Assembly (NCBI GenBank): GCA_020026415.1
Contig: JAHHQL010000002.1
Coordinates: 103,137 to 167,136 of the forward strand
DNA: 64,000 nt
Reading direction: 5' to 3'
DNA from: Alistipes sp.
GTDB taxonomy: Bacteria > Bacteroidota > Bacteroidia > Bacteroidales > Rikenellaceae
Shown: positions 37,391-45,676 of the stretch, piece by piece
How positions within the stretch are numbered: the stretch's first letter is position 1
Layout: every line of letters begins with the position of its first letter
Notes under the pieces: generated by a model
Told to the model about the DNA's origin: nothing
Databases searched by the model: none
What the model saw: the letters and a program-made list of their open reading frames with translations, nothing else
Position numbers and translations under genes: made by a program

Positions 37391-37549
37391 AAAATCCTAT
37401 TATACATACTGTTATAAAGGATAATGGCTTCATTCCAATGGTAAGCGATCCTGCAAACAAGAGGGTCATATGTCAAAACATTCCAAGTGTCCCAAGGTGT
37501 CCCACTGTCCCATGCCCTATGAACCGGGACAATGGGACAGGACGGGACA
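37258..37549. repeat. two arrays of TGTCCC/GGGACA inverted repeats
   Basis: Array 1 (37258-37327) is almost one hairpin of 70 bases: the 16-base arm TGTCCCAAGTGTCCCA at 37258-37273 pairs perfectly with 37312-37327, and inner CCGTCCC/GGGACAGG and CCCAC/GTGGG extend it. Array 2 (37488-37549) has three TGTCCC and three GGGACA copies. There are 12 exact hexamers in 292 bases. Both lie inside coding sequence (end of the RepA-like gene and the small gene after it). Confidence 0.85.
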
Positions 37550-37593
37550 GCACAATAACCAACGGAAAAACAAAGGAGGCAGACAATGAGTAA
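37387..37593 (+). CDS. small protein between RepA-like ATPase and primase
   Basis: 68 residues, start overlapping the RepA-like stop by four bases and stop overlapping the primase start by eight, so coupling is good. The middle (PSVPRCPTVPCPMNRDNGTG) is encoded by the second repeat array, much like the RepA-like tail, suggesting the DNA rather than the peptide is under selection. No known family. Confidence 0.5.
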   Translation: MKNPIIHTVIKDNGFIPMVSDPANKRVICQNIPSVPRCPTVPCPMNRDNGTGRDSTITNGKTKEADNE

Positions 37594-38686
37594 TTATTCG
37601 TTACAGAGATATAAAGGAACGGCTACACGGCACACTTGCCCGAATTGTGGCGACAGGCGCTCCTTTGCCTATTATGTGGATGAACAGGGCACACCCCTTC
37701 ACCCATCGGTCGGCAGATGTAACCATGAAAGCGGTTGTGGGTATCACTACACCCCCAAGCAATACTTTCAGGAACATCCCGAATGTCATACAGCAAAGGA
37801 TTTCTCTTTTGGTGGGCAAAGGATGAAACAACCGACCAAGCAGCCGTCACTACCGCTTACGGTATGTTACATACCGACCAACTATGTGGAAAAATCACAG
37901 AGCGTTCACAGCAACTTCTTCCGTTTCCTTTCCACGCTCCTTACCGCCTATTACGGCAGCAAGGCAAGAGAAGTATTGACCCGGTTGTTGGAAGAATACC
38001 GTTTGGGGGCTACCCGTGACGGGGCTGTCATCTTCTGGCAGATAGACCGCAACGACAAGGTACGTACAGGCAAGGTAATGCATTACAATCCCGAAGACGG
38101 ACACCGTATCAAAAGAGGGTTGACATCGGCAGTGAACTGGATACACAGCATACTGAAAAAGCAACAGGTTTTGCCGGAGGAGTGGCAGCTCTCCCAATGC
38201 CTTTTCGGGGAACATCTGCTAAAAAGCAACCCCGGCAAGGTGGTGGTCTTGGTGGAATCCGAAAAGAGTGCCGTCATCGGTTCGGCTATCTTCCCCGGCT
38301 ATGTATGGCTGGCGACAGGAGGCAAAAGCCAGATGAGAGAAGAAAAGCTCCGTGCACTGACCGGGCGAACCGTGCTTCTCTTTCCCGATGTGGACGGATA
38401 TGCAGAGTGGAAACAACGTGCCGGGAGCATGACATTTTGCAGGGCTATTGTATCTGACATCATCGAAAGAAACGCCACGCCGAAACAAAGGGCTGACCAC
38501 ATAGACATAGCCGACTGGATTATCTACCAGATACAGGAGGGCAAGCTGATGTGTACATCCAACCACTTGGTAGAAGCTGAAAAAATCCTCCAACGGATGA
38601 TAGAGAAGAACCCCGTCCTGCAAAAGCTGATAGATGATTTAGACCTTGTATTGGTCGGTGCAAGTCCAATCGGAAGCAGTGATTGA
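37586..38686 (+). CDS. CHC2-type zinc finger and TOPRIM primase-like protein
   Basis: 366 residues. A zinc-binding motif (Cys18, Cys21, Cys45, Cys51, with His54 near) of CHC2 primase type is followed by a DUF6371-like helical part and a TOPRIM fold: VVLVESEKSAVIG with the TOPRIM Glu, TGGKSQM, and VLLFPDVDGY with its DxD. It likely primes replication of the nested element, together with the RepA-like helicase. Confidence 0.8.
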   Translation: MSNYSLQRYKGTATRHTCPNCGDRRSFAYYVDEQGTPLHPSVGRCNHESGCGYHYTPKQYFQEHPECHTAKDFSFGGQRMKQPTKQPSLPLTVCYIPTNYVEKSQSVHSNFFRFLSTLLTAYYGSKAREVLTRLLEEYRLGATRDGAVIFWQIDRNDKVRTGKVMHYNPEDGHRIKRGLTSAVNWIHSILKKQQVLPEEWQLSQCLFGEHLLKSNPGKVVVLVESEKSAVIGSAIFPGYVWLATGGKSQMREEKLRALTGRTVLLFPDVDGYAEWKQRAGSMTFCRAIVSDIIERNATPKQRADHIDIADWIIYQIQEGKLMCTSNHLVEAEKILQRMIEKNPVLQKLIDDLDLVLVGASPIGSSD

Positions 38687-38689
38687 AAC

Positions 38690-39057
38690 CCTCCCTGACG
38701 GCAGGAGAGCGGAAGCCAAAGGCTGTAGTGAACGGACAAGGGCTTGCCCTTGATATAGCCACTATAACTACACGCTTCGCTTTCGTAGTTGTGGGCTCTC
38801 CCGAGGGGCTGGGCTTTGCCCCGTCCCACTCAGGACGCTGCCCTGAGAACCCGGCAAGGGGTGTCAGCCCTATGCAACCCGACCAAAGAGTGACCCTCTC
38901 TTTGGAAACTCCGCTCAGAGGCTTCCACCCCTAAGAACCCGGAGCAGGAAGTGACCCTCTCCCTGCACCCTCCGATTAAGGCGATGCCCTAATAACCCAT
39001 TGCGGTTATGAGCGGACAGCGGAAAATATTTTCATCAACAAATCAAATTCTAAAAAA
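38690..39057 (+). promoter_or_regulatory. candidate oriT region upstream of mobV
   Basis: 368 gene-free bases rich in hairpins and short repeats: GGGCTTGCCC around 38750, a stem AACTACG/CGTAGTT-like around 38770-38790, and AGTGACCCTCTC twice (near 38890 and 38950), each following a GAACCCGG or GAACCCGGAGC-like block. Relaxase genes of MobV type are normally just downstream of their oriT, which fits. The nic site is not identified. Confidence 0.5.
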
Positions 39058-40524
39058 ATGGCAACAAAATCAAGCATACATATCAAGCCTTGCAACACCA
39101 AGTCAAGCGAGGCTCATAACCGAAGGACTGCCGAGTATATGCGTAATATCGGTACATCCAAAATCTATATCGTGCCGGAACTCTCTGCCGACAACGAGCA
39201 GTGGATAAACCCGAACTTCGGCAATCCCGACCTGCAAACGCACTACGACAACATCAAACGGATGGTAAAGGAAAAGACAGGTCGTGCCATGCAGGAAAAA
39301 GAACGGGAGCGCAAAGGCAAGAACGGAAAAATCATCAAAGTGGCAGGATGCTCACCCATTCGTGAGGGTGTGTTACTCATCAAACCGGACACCACACTGG
39401 CAGACGTGAAGAAATTTGGCGAGGAGTGCCAAAGACGCTGGGGCATCACACCGCTTCAAATCTTCCTGCACAAGGACGAGGGACATTGGCTGAGCGGACA
39501 GCCTGAAGCCAATGACAGGGAGAGCTTCCAAGTAGGCGAAAAATGGTTCAAGCCGAATTACCACGCACACATCGTATTCGACTGGATGAACCACGACACG
39601 GGCAAGAGCCAAAAGCTCAACGACAATGATATGATGGAAATGCAGACCTTGGCATCTGATATTCTCTTGATGAAACGTGGGCAGTCCAAAGCCGAGACAG
39701 GTAAGGAGCATCTGGAGCGTAACGACTTCATCATCGAGAAGCAGAAAGAGGAGATGAACCGCCTTGATGCCACAAGGCAGTATCGGGAGTATCAGTTGGA
39801 AATGACCAATCAGAAAATGCAGGAGGCGGAAAGCAGAGCCAATTCCCTTATCGAGACTGCCAATCAAAAGGAACGGCAGAGTGAAGACCTTGACAGGGCT
39901 ATCAAAGAAAAACGCTCCAAGCTGAACAGGGAGAAAGGTAGTGAACTTCTTGATGCCGCTGTCGGTTGGGCTACGGGCAAGTCAAAGGTTCTGAAAGGCG
40001 AAATAGAGGACTTGCGACATGAGATTTCCACGCACGAGGAAACCATAGAAATGTTGCAGGGCAGAATCCAAGTCATGCAGAGCGACCACCACCGTGAACT
40101 GATGAAGCTGGAAGCCAAGTACCAGTCCGAACTCAACCGTAAGGAGGCGGCACATACAGAGGAAACAGCGAGGCTCAAAAAACGCATTTCGTGGCAGAAC
40201 CTGATTATCGGCAGTCTTAGTTTCTTGTTGCTCAAAACAAACGATATCTTCCGCAAGGCGGTAAACAGTGTCATCCGTTTGGCAAGGGGCTATTACAAGC
40301 CACGTTTCGATGCGGAACAGGTGTCGGACATCAAGAGTGCCCTTAACCTGTTCGGTGACGACAAACAGTTGCACCAAGCTGCCGGAGATTTCCTGTATAT
40401 CACAGCCACACAGAAAGGCAAATTGGATAACCGGGAGCAAATCAAAGCTAGACGGGAAGTCGATAACGTGGTGGAGGGACATTATGACCAACAGCAGAAG
40501 AAAGGAGTTTCAATAAGAAGATAA
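39058..40524 (+). CDS. MobV-family relaxase (Mob/Pre)
   Basis: 488 residues. The relaxase domain has motif I HNRRT (20-24), a second motif FLHKDEGHW (136-144) and the metal-binding PNYHAHIVFDW (166-176). Residues about 200-370 are coiled coil, followed by a hydrophobic turn (LIIGSLSFLLL, about 380-390) and a basic C-terminus. It nicks at oriT and pilots the strand into a recipient using the conjugation pore of a helper element. Confidence 0.9.
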   Translation: MATKSSIHIKPCNTKSSEAHNRRTAEYMRNIGTSKIYIVPELSADNEQWINPNFGNPDLQTHYDNIKRMVKEKTGRAMQEKERERKGKNGKIIKVAGCSPIREGVLLIKPDTTLADVKKFGEECQRRWGITPLQIFLHKDEGHWLSGQPEANDRESFQVGEKWFKPNYHAHIVFDWMNHDTGKSQKLNDNDMMEMQTLASDILLMKRGQSKAETGKEHLERNDFIIEKQKEEMNRLDATRQYREYQLEMTNQKMQEAESRANSLIETANQKERQSEDLDRAIKEKRSKLNREKGSELLDAAVGWATGKSKVLKGEIEDLRHEISTHEETIEMLQGRIQVMQSDHHRELMKLEAKYQSELNRKEAAHTEETARLKKRISWQNLIIGSLSFLLLKTNDIFRKAVNSVIRLARGYYKPRFDAEQVSDIKSALNLFGDDKQLHQAAGDFLYITATQKGKLDNREQIKARREVDNVVEGHYDQQQKKGVSIRR

Positions 40525-40584
40525 CCCATGTAGAGGTATGTTCAAATAATCGTAATATTTTGAAGCACAAACAAATAAAATGAG

Positions 40585-40592
40585 TAACTTTG
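40585..40592 (+). promoter_or_regulatory. -7 box that decides the start of the YhcG-like gene
   Basis: TAACTTTG matches TAnnTTTG and is only 28 bases before the ATG at 40613, which has the purine-rich AAAGAGGA just upstream. An earlier in-frame ATG at 40580 would lie upstream of the predicted transcript start. Confidence 0.55.
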
Positions 40593-40612
40593 CAAATAAA
40601 TTAAAGAGGAAT

Positions 40613-41770
40613 ATGGCTAAAGACAACAACATACAAGTAACTGGTAACTTGACGGATAACTTTAGGGGGTATGCGGTATTGCTGCGCAAAATCAAACACA
40701 GAGTGCTGATTGCCCAGCAACGGGCGATTTATGCCGCCAACGAAGAGATGCTTCGGATGTATTGGGACGTGGGCGAAATGTTGCAGCAAAGCCAAGACGC
40801 TGACGGTTGGGGCAAGAAAACCTTACAACGGTTGGCTGTGGATTTGAAGAACGATTATACCGATATTAAAGGCTTTTCCGTACGCAATATGCAGTACATG
40901 ATGCAGTTCTTCAACGAATATAATCAGGAGCTTACGATGGTAAAAGTGGCAACTGCTCCAATTACGAAATCACTGATTTCGCAATTAGAAAATAATCCCG
41001 AATCAATTACGAAATCGTTGGTTTCGCAAATAGGCGAATATAATTTTACCCTCCCTGTCAAGCATCTGGATTGGACGCACAATCTTGTTTTGATAAAGCA
41101 GGTCAAGAATATTCGCGCCCGGTATTGGTATATGGTGCAAAGCATTACCAATCATTGGACGACACGCTATCTGCAAGAAGCCATCAAGCTGGACGACTAC
41201 GGCAAGCATGGTGCATTGGCAAACAATTTCACAGAAACACTGCCTGCACCGGAAGCTGGCGATGTGAAATCCATGCTCAAAGACCCGTACATATTCGACA
41301 TGCTGACTTTCACAGAGCAATACAATGAGCGTGATGTGGAAATCGGCTTGGTCAATCATGTAGAGAAATTCCTTGTGGAAATGGGAGCCGGATTTGCCTT
41401 TATGGGGCGGCAATACCACATCGAGGTGTCGGGCGATGACTACTACATTGACATATTGATGTACAACGCCTTCCTGCACCGCTATCTGGTGATTGAGTTG
41501 AAAGATACGGAGTTTATGCCGGAGTATATCGGCAAACTGAATTTCTATTGCTCCGCTGTGGATGATATTCTTTGTCGTGAGGGCGATAACCGCACTATCG
41601 GATTGCTGCTTTGCAAGAGCAAAGACCGCATCAAGGCGGAATACGCCCTGTGCGACATTCAGAAGCCTATCGGCATTTCCGACTATGAGTTGGGACAGGC
41701 CTTGCCTAAAGACTTCCGGGGCAGTCTGCCTACGATTGAAGAGATTGAAAAAGAATTAGAGACAAAATAA
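40613..41770 (+). CDS. YhcG-like PDDEXK nuclease family protein (DUF1016)
   Basis: 385 residues. N-terminal DUF1016_N helical domain (about 20-120; YAANEEMLRMYWDVGEML, GWGKKTLQRLAVDL), a short insert with repeated TKSLISQ/TKSLVSQ units, and the C-terminal DUF1016 PDDEXK domain (YYIDILMYNAFLHRYLVIELK, with the Asp and Glu-x-Lys of the nuclease core). Families of this kind are common accessory nucleases in Bacteroides islands and near type I RM genes. Here it opens the cargo part of the nested element, 22 bases before the sacsin-like ATPase gene, so one transcript is likely. Confidence 0.85.
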   Translation: MAKDNNIQVTGNLTDNFRGYAVLLRKIKHRVLIAQQRAIYAANEEMLRMYWDVGEMLQQSQDADGWGKKTLQRLAVDLKNDYTDIKGFSVRNMQYMMQFFNEYNQELTMVKVATAPITKSLISQLENNPESITKSLVSQIGEYNFTLPVKHLDWTHNLVLIKQVKNIRARYWYMVQSITNHWTTRYLQEAIKLDDYGKHGALANNFTETLPAPEAGDVKSMLKDPYIFDMLTFTEQYNERDVEIGLVNHVEKFLVEMGAGFAFMGRQYHIEVSGDDYYIDILMYNAFLHRYLVIELKDTEFMPEYIGKLNFYCSAVDDILCREGDNRTIGLLLCKSKDRIKAEYALCDIQKPIGISDYELGQALPKDFRGSLPTIEEIEKELETK

Positions 41771-41792
41771 AATATTTATCCAAATAATACAT

Positions 41793-44700
41793 ATGCAAAT
41801 ATCTGCCCCTAAATCAACAGAAAAAGCTTTAGAAAAATTGCTTGATAAAATGTATATCAGCAATGTAAGTAAACGCTTAAGGGAACTCAATCAACCAAAT
41901 GACATTGATAGGAAAAGATGGATTTGGGAGTTACTACAAAATGCAAAAGATACGATAACAAACAATCCGAATCGAGATAGCATTAAGGCTCGAATTCTTA
42001 TTGAGGGCGACTTGGTTAAGTTTCAGCATGATGGCGACCCATTTACAGCTGATGCAAGATTGGGATTACTATATAAATACAGTGAAGACAAGGAAAACGC
42101 TGAGAGTACAGGACGTTTCGGAACGGGTTTCCTAACCACGCACTGCCTTTCCAAAGTTGTAACAATTGAGAGTAATATGTATGGCGATGAAACAATCATC
42201 GGCTTTTCTGTAACTATGTATAGAGATGGTTTTACCGAAAAAGAACTTCTTGAAGGTCTTGACAAGATGAGAGCATCTGAACTATATAATAGCGAGCCAT
42301 ACGACTGGACCACATATACCTATCATGTCAATTCAGAATCGGGCCGTCGTGCAGTACAATTAGGCAAAGAGAACTTCAAAGAAAATATTGCACAAACTCT
42401 ATTATTTTGCAAAGAATTATCTTCTGTCGAGTTAATAGACAATGGAGAAAGGACATCAATTGAACGTATATCAGATACTCCAATCACAAACGAACTTCAT
42501 CAGACTCAGTTTAGAATTATTGCTGGTGATACAAAGCCTGTGATTCGGACTTTTATATATTATTCAACAAAAGAGTTGGATGAAGAACTTTCAGCAAAAT
42601 ACAAGGCGGAACGTTCTATAAGATTACAAGCTGCTTGTGAAGTTGATAGCAATAAGAACATAGTAAGTACAGACACCAAAACGTCATTGTTCTGTGTGTT
42701 CCCATTGGTCGGCATTGAAGGGCAAATACAGATGCCGATATTCGTGAATAGTCCAGATTTTGAACCAGACAGCGAGCGACAGAGCTTGATTCTCAATGGA
42801 ATTACAATAGACGAAGAGAAAAATGTAATTACAGAGGTTGGTATCAACCAGAAAATTCTTTATAAACTACCTGATGTATTCAAGATTATTGTTGAATATC
42901 TTTCTGAAGAAAAGTTCAATAGTTTTTTCAACCTGTGCAATGGATTGAAGTCGTTAAAAGACCACGAGAAATTAGATAAGGATTGGTACAAGAAATCTGT
43001 TATCTCAGCACTGCGAGAGATACTGACAAGCTATCCAATAGTAACTCCTTTATCTACATCAGGAACACTTCTTAGGTTGTCAGATTGCATTATTGCTAAA
43101 GAAAGCAATCAAAAATCGGAGGACACCTTACTCGATTTGCTCACTTCACTATACCCTGAAAAATTGGTTGCTGACAATAGTAAATGGGCACACATTCTTT
43201 GGAAAGATGATGAAATAAGGTTGTGGACAACAGATGATGTTTGTGCTGACATTGAAGCCAGAAGTTCTATGGACTCTCTTGATGTTGTTTCAGACAGTGA
43301 TAAATTTGTATGGTACAACAAATTTTTAGCTTTCGTGTTGTCTCAGGATGAGCTTTTGCTCAAAAAGTATGCTCTTTTGCCAAACATGAACGGAATGTTC
43401 TTGAAGAAGGACAAAGAAGGTTTCAAGCAAGGCGAGGGTGTTACAAGTATAGTTCTTGACGTTTTAGCAAAGCTCGATGGAGATATGAAGCCGTTACTCC
43501 TTCATGAATCAATAACAACCATTTCGTTGGATAGTAAATTTAATTCTACGAGTTATTCTGCCAAAGTGAATAGTTTGGCAAAAGGTATTATTGACACCCC
43601 TGCTTATACAGATGCAACCAAACTCGCGAAATTACAGCCACTTATTTCTATAGTTGTGTCAGATAGCAACAAATATGAACAGGTGTTTGTAACAAAGCGT
43701 TCACGCATATTCACAATTACAAAAGAACTTTTTCAATGGCAGGACGCACAAACGGTTGCTGATAATTCATTGAATAAAGCGGCTTGGGAGGAAACGGACA
43801 AGTGGCTTATCAACTATATAATCTCCACTATTGAGTCAAAGAATTTTTTGACAAATCTTCCTGTCGGATTAGGCGCAAAGTGGTTGAATGATACAATTCT
43901 TAGTTTAGGTATTACCTTGGCAACAATGAATAATAAGGCGATAGTCCCTAACCAAAATGGGAAATTCTGCCTTTCTAAGAATCTGTTCATTGACAATGGT
44001 ATTCCAGAGGTATTGAAGAACGATGTGTTTGGGAAAATAGGACTGTCATACAAAGATATTCTGTTGGACAATGCTATTGACCTAAAATCATTGGGAAAGA
44101 CAAATGCAAAAGATATCGCAGACTTTGCCTCAGATTTATCAAACGCAACATTAGGCTACCAGAGTTGGAATAATTCAAATACATACAATAGCTATGCCCT
44201 GTATAGAAAGTACAGTGAGGAAACCCTGCGCCAAGTAGCATTATACTTGATACAGGTTCTACCAATAACAAGTTCCGAAAACGAGAATGTCTCAATTACT
44301 CAAACAGCATTAAAGAATATTGCTCGTTATTTTCTGCCTGGAAAATGTGAAGGAATAGAAGAATCCATTGAGGTCGTTGACAGCAAACTATGGCTTCGTA
44401 TCAATGAGTTTATTTGCCGTGATATAGTTTCTGTAATTGAAAAGAAAGCAAATACGGAAACCTTCTTAGATGAACTTTCAACTAGCGATGATGAGTTTTT
44501 TGAGAATCTAAATGTGCTATACAAATATATTGAAAGTCGCAATCTTCAATTTTCAAACAAGGCAATATATCCAAATCAAGCAGGAAACTTTGTCGCTAAA
44601 GACAGACTTTATAAAGAAGCTGAAAGTATAGATAAACCGCTTAAAGACATTATTGCATTGATTTCTGATGAAGCGAACAACTACTACAATATCCTTATTG

Positions 44701-45194
44701 ACCCACGTTGTGTAGCAACAATCTCCAAGCAGAAAAACTCTGCGGATGCTTATGCCTATATTGATGGAAGAATTAAGGAGCTCTATAGCAATAATTTAAA
44801 TTGGGAAGATGAAAACTTCAGAAATGCTACACGTTTGTTGATTGACGAATGGGGCGAATCAAACAAGAGCCTGTTTGATGAAAACCATTTCCCCAAAGTG
44901 TATCCTATCAAAGATTCTGTTAGCATGAATGTTGTCTGGACTAAAAATGAAAGACAGCAATTGCAGACCTTGAAGAATAGTTTGAATGAAGAAGACTTGA
45001 CAGAACTTGTGACTCACATTGCAGATTTTAAGGATTTGAGCAGCCGTAACAAGGAACTGGAGGACGAGAACGCCCGCCTGAAACAGGAAGTGGAGAGATT
45101 AAAGTCGGGACGAACCGCAAAAGTTGGTTTGGAAGAAAGCGAAATGTCTAAACGAAAGATGTTGAGGCTCAACTTCAAGCACAGCAAAAACTAA
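41793..45194 (+). CDS. sacsin/Hsp90-like GHKL ATPase, C-terminal part in next frame
   Basis: 1133 residues. N-terminal GHKL ATP-binding fold: N-box WELLQNAKD (45-53), DGDPF (80-84) and STGRFGTGF (105-113), as in sacsin and related bacterial defence ATPases. A very large middle (about 200-1040) shows no motif I know. The end is a coiled coil (SSRNKELEDENARLKQEVER), then the frame runs out as KHSKN. In the next frame the coiled coil continues (DVEAQLQAQQKLMEERPDW) directly into the following gene, so one base, probably an A near 45154, has been lost and the full protein would be about 1295 residues. Confidence 0.8.
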   Translation: MQISAPKSTEKALEKLLDKMYISNVSKRLRELNQPNDIDRKRWIWELLQNAKDTITNNPNRDSIKARILIEGDLVKFQHDGDPFTADARLGLLYKYSEDKENAESTGRFGTGFLTTHCLSKVVTIESNMYGDETIIGFSVTMYRDGFTEKELLEGLDKMRASELYNSEPYDWTTYTYHVNSESGRRAVQLGKENFKENIAQTLLFCKELSSVELIDNGERTSIERISDTPITNELHQTQFRIIAGDTKPVIRTFIYYSTKELDEELSAKYKAERSIRLQAACEVDSNKNIVSTDTKTSLFCVFPLVGIEGQIQMPIFVNSPDFEPDSERQSLILNGITIDEEKNVITEVGINQKILYKLPDVFKIIVEYLSEEKFNSFFNLCNGLKSLKDHEKLDKDWYKKSVISALREILTSYPIVTPLSTSGTLLRLSDCIIAKESNQKSEDTLLDLLTSLYPEKLVADNSKWAHILWKDDEIRLWTTDDVCADIEARSSMDSLDVVSDSDKFVWYNKFLAFVLSQDELLLKKYALLPNMNGMFLKKDKEGFKQGEGVTSIVLDVLAKLDGDMKPLLLHESITTISLDSKFNSTSYSAKVNSLAKGIIDTPAYTDATKLAKLQPLISIVVSDSNKYEQVFVTKRSRIFTITKELFQWQDAQTVADNSLNKAAWEETDKWLINYIISTIESKNFLTNLPVGLGAKWLNDTILSLGITLATMNNKAIVPNQNGKFCLSKNLFIDNGIPEVLKNDVFGKIGLSYKDILLDNAIDLKSLGKTNAKDIADFASDLSNATLGYQSWNNSNTYNSYALYRKYSEETLRQVALYLIQVLPITSSENENVSITQTALKNIARYFLPGKCEGIEESIEVVDSKLWLRINEFICRDIVSVIEKKANTETFLDELSTSDDEFFENLNVLYKYIESRNLQFSNKAIYPNQAGNFVAKDRLYKEAESIDKPLKDIIALISDEANNYYNILIDPRCVATISKQKNSADAYAYIDGRIKELYSNNLNWEDENFRNATRLLIDEWGESNKSLFDENHFPKVYPIKDSVSMNVVWTKNERQQLQTLKNSLNEEDLTELVTHIADFKDLSSRNKELEDENARLKQEVERLKSGRTAKVGLEESEMSKRKMLRLNFKHSKN

Positions 45195-45676
45195 TGGAAG
45201 AACGTCCAGACTGGAAGTTCCCAACAGGATATGGAGAATGCGATGAGGATGGTGTTCCATATTGCTATTCAAACGAGGAGGTTCAAGACGAATTAGGAGA
45301 GACAATTAAAATAGTTCTTAAAAGCTATAGAACTGAAACAGAACCATTCAAGGTAAATCCAACGGAATGGGAATGGGTTGTAAAAGAAAACGCTAAGCTG
45401 TTGGTGTATCGGTCTAATAATGAGATAGTAGAAGTCCCTAAAGACAATCTCGTTAAAAAACAGTCAACGTTCTCTATCACATTCGATTCAGAAAATCTTA
45501 ATGTGGATGAACACGAAGACAGATTGAATAGTTTTTCATCACTATTGAAATATTTCAATGAGATGCACTTCAACTTCGCATCCTTTCGAATCCCAGGCAA
45601 TGCAAAATCTGTCAAGAATATCTATGCAAAAAAGCAAGGAGTGCAGAACCTATATTCAGAGGAGGATTCATTATGA
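45194..45676 (+). CDS. NOV/DUF3883-like C-terminal domain, split from the ATPase
   Basis: 160 residues from an ATG overlapping the ATPase stop (TAATG). The content, EPFKVNPTEWEWVVKE..KLLVYRSNNEIVEV, resembles the DUF3883 (protein NO VEIN C-terminal) domain, a nuclease-like fold usually fused to sacsin-type ATPases. Open frame upstream (from 45152) encodes coiled coil, so this is most likely the broken-off C-terminus of the ATPase; separate translation by stop-start coupling remains possible. Its stop overlaps the helicase start by four bases. Confidence 0.6.
   Translation: MEERPDWKFPTGYGECDEDGVPYCYSNEEVQDELGETIKIVLKSYRTETEPFKVNPTEWEWVVKENAKLLVYRSNNEIVEVPKDNLVKKQSTFSITFDSENLNVDEHEDRLNSFSSLLKYFNEMHFNFASFRIPGNAKSVKNIYAKKQGVQNLYSEEDSL

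Noticed and set aside
37258..37549. GGGACA arrays as a CRISPR
   Set aside because: The units are hexamers in both orientations without regular spacers and lie inside coding genes.
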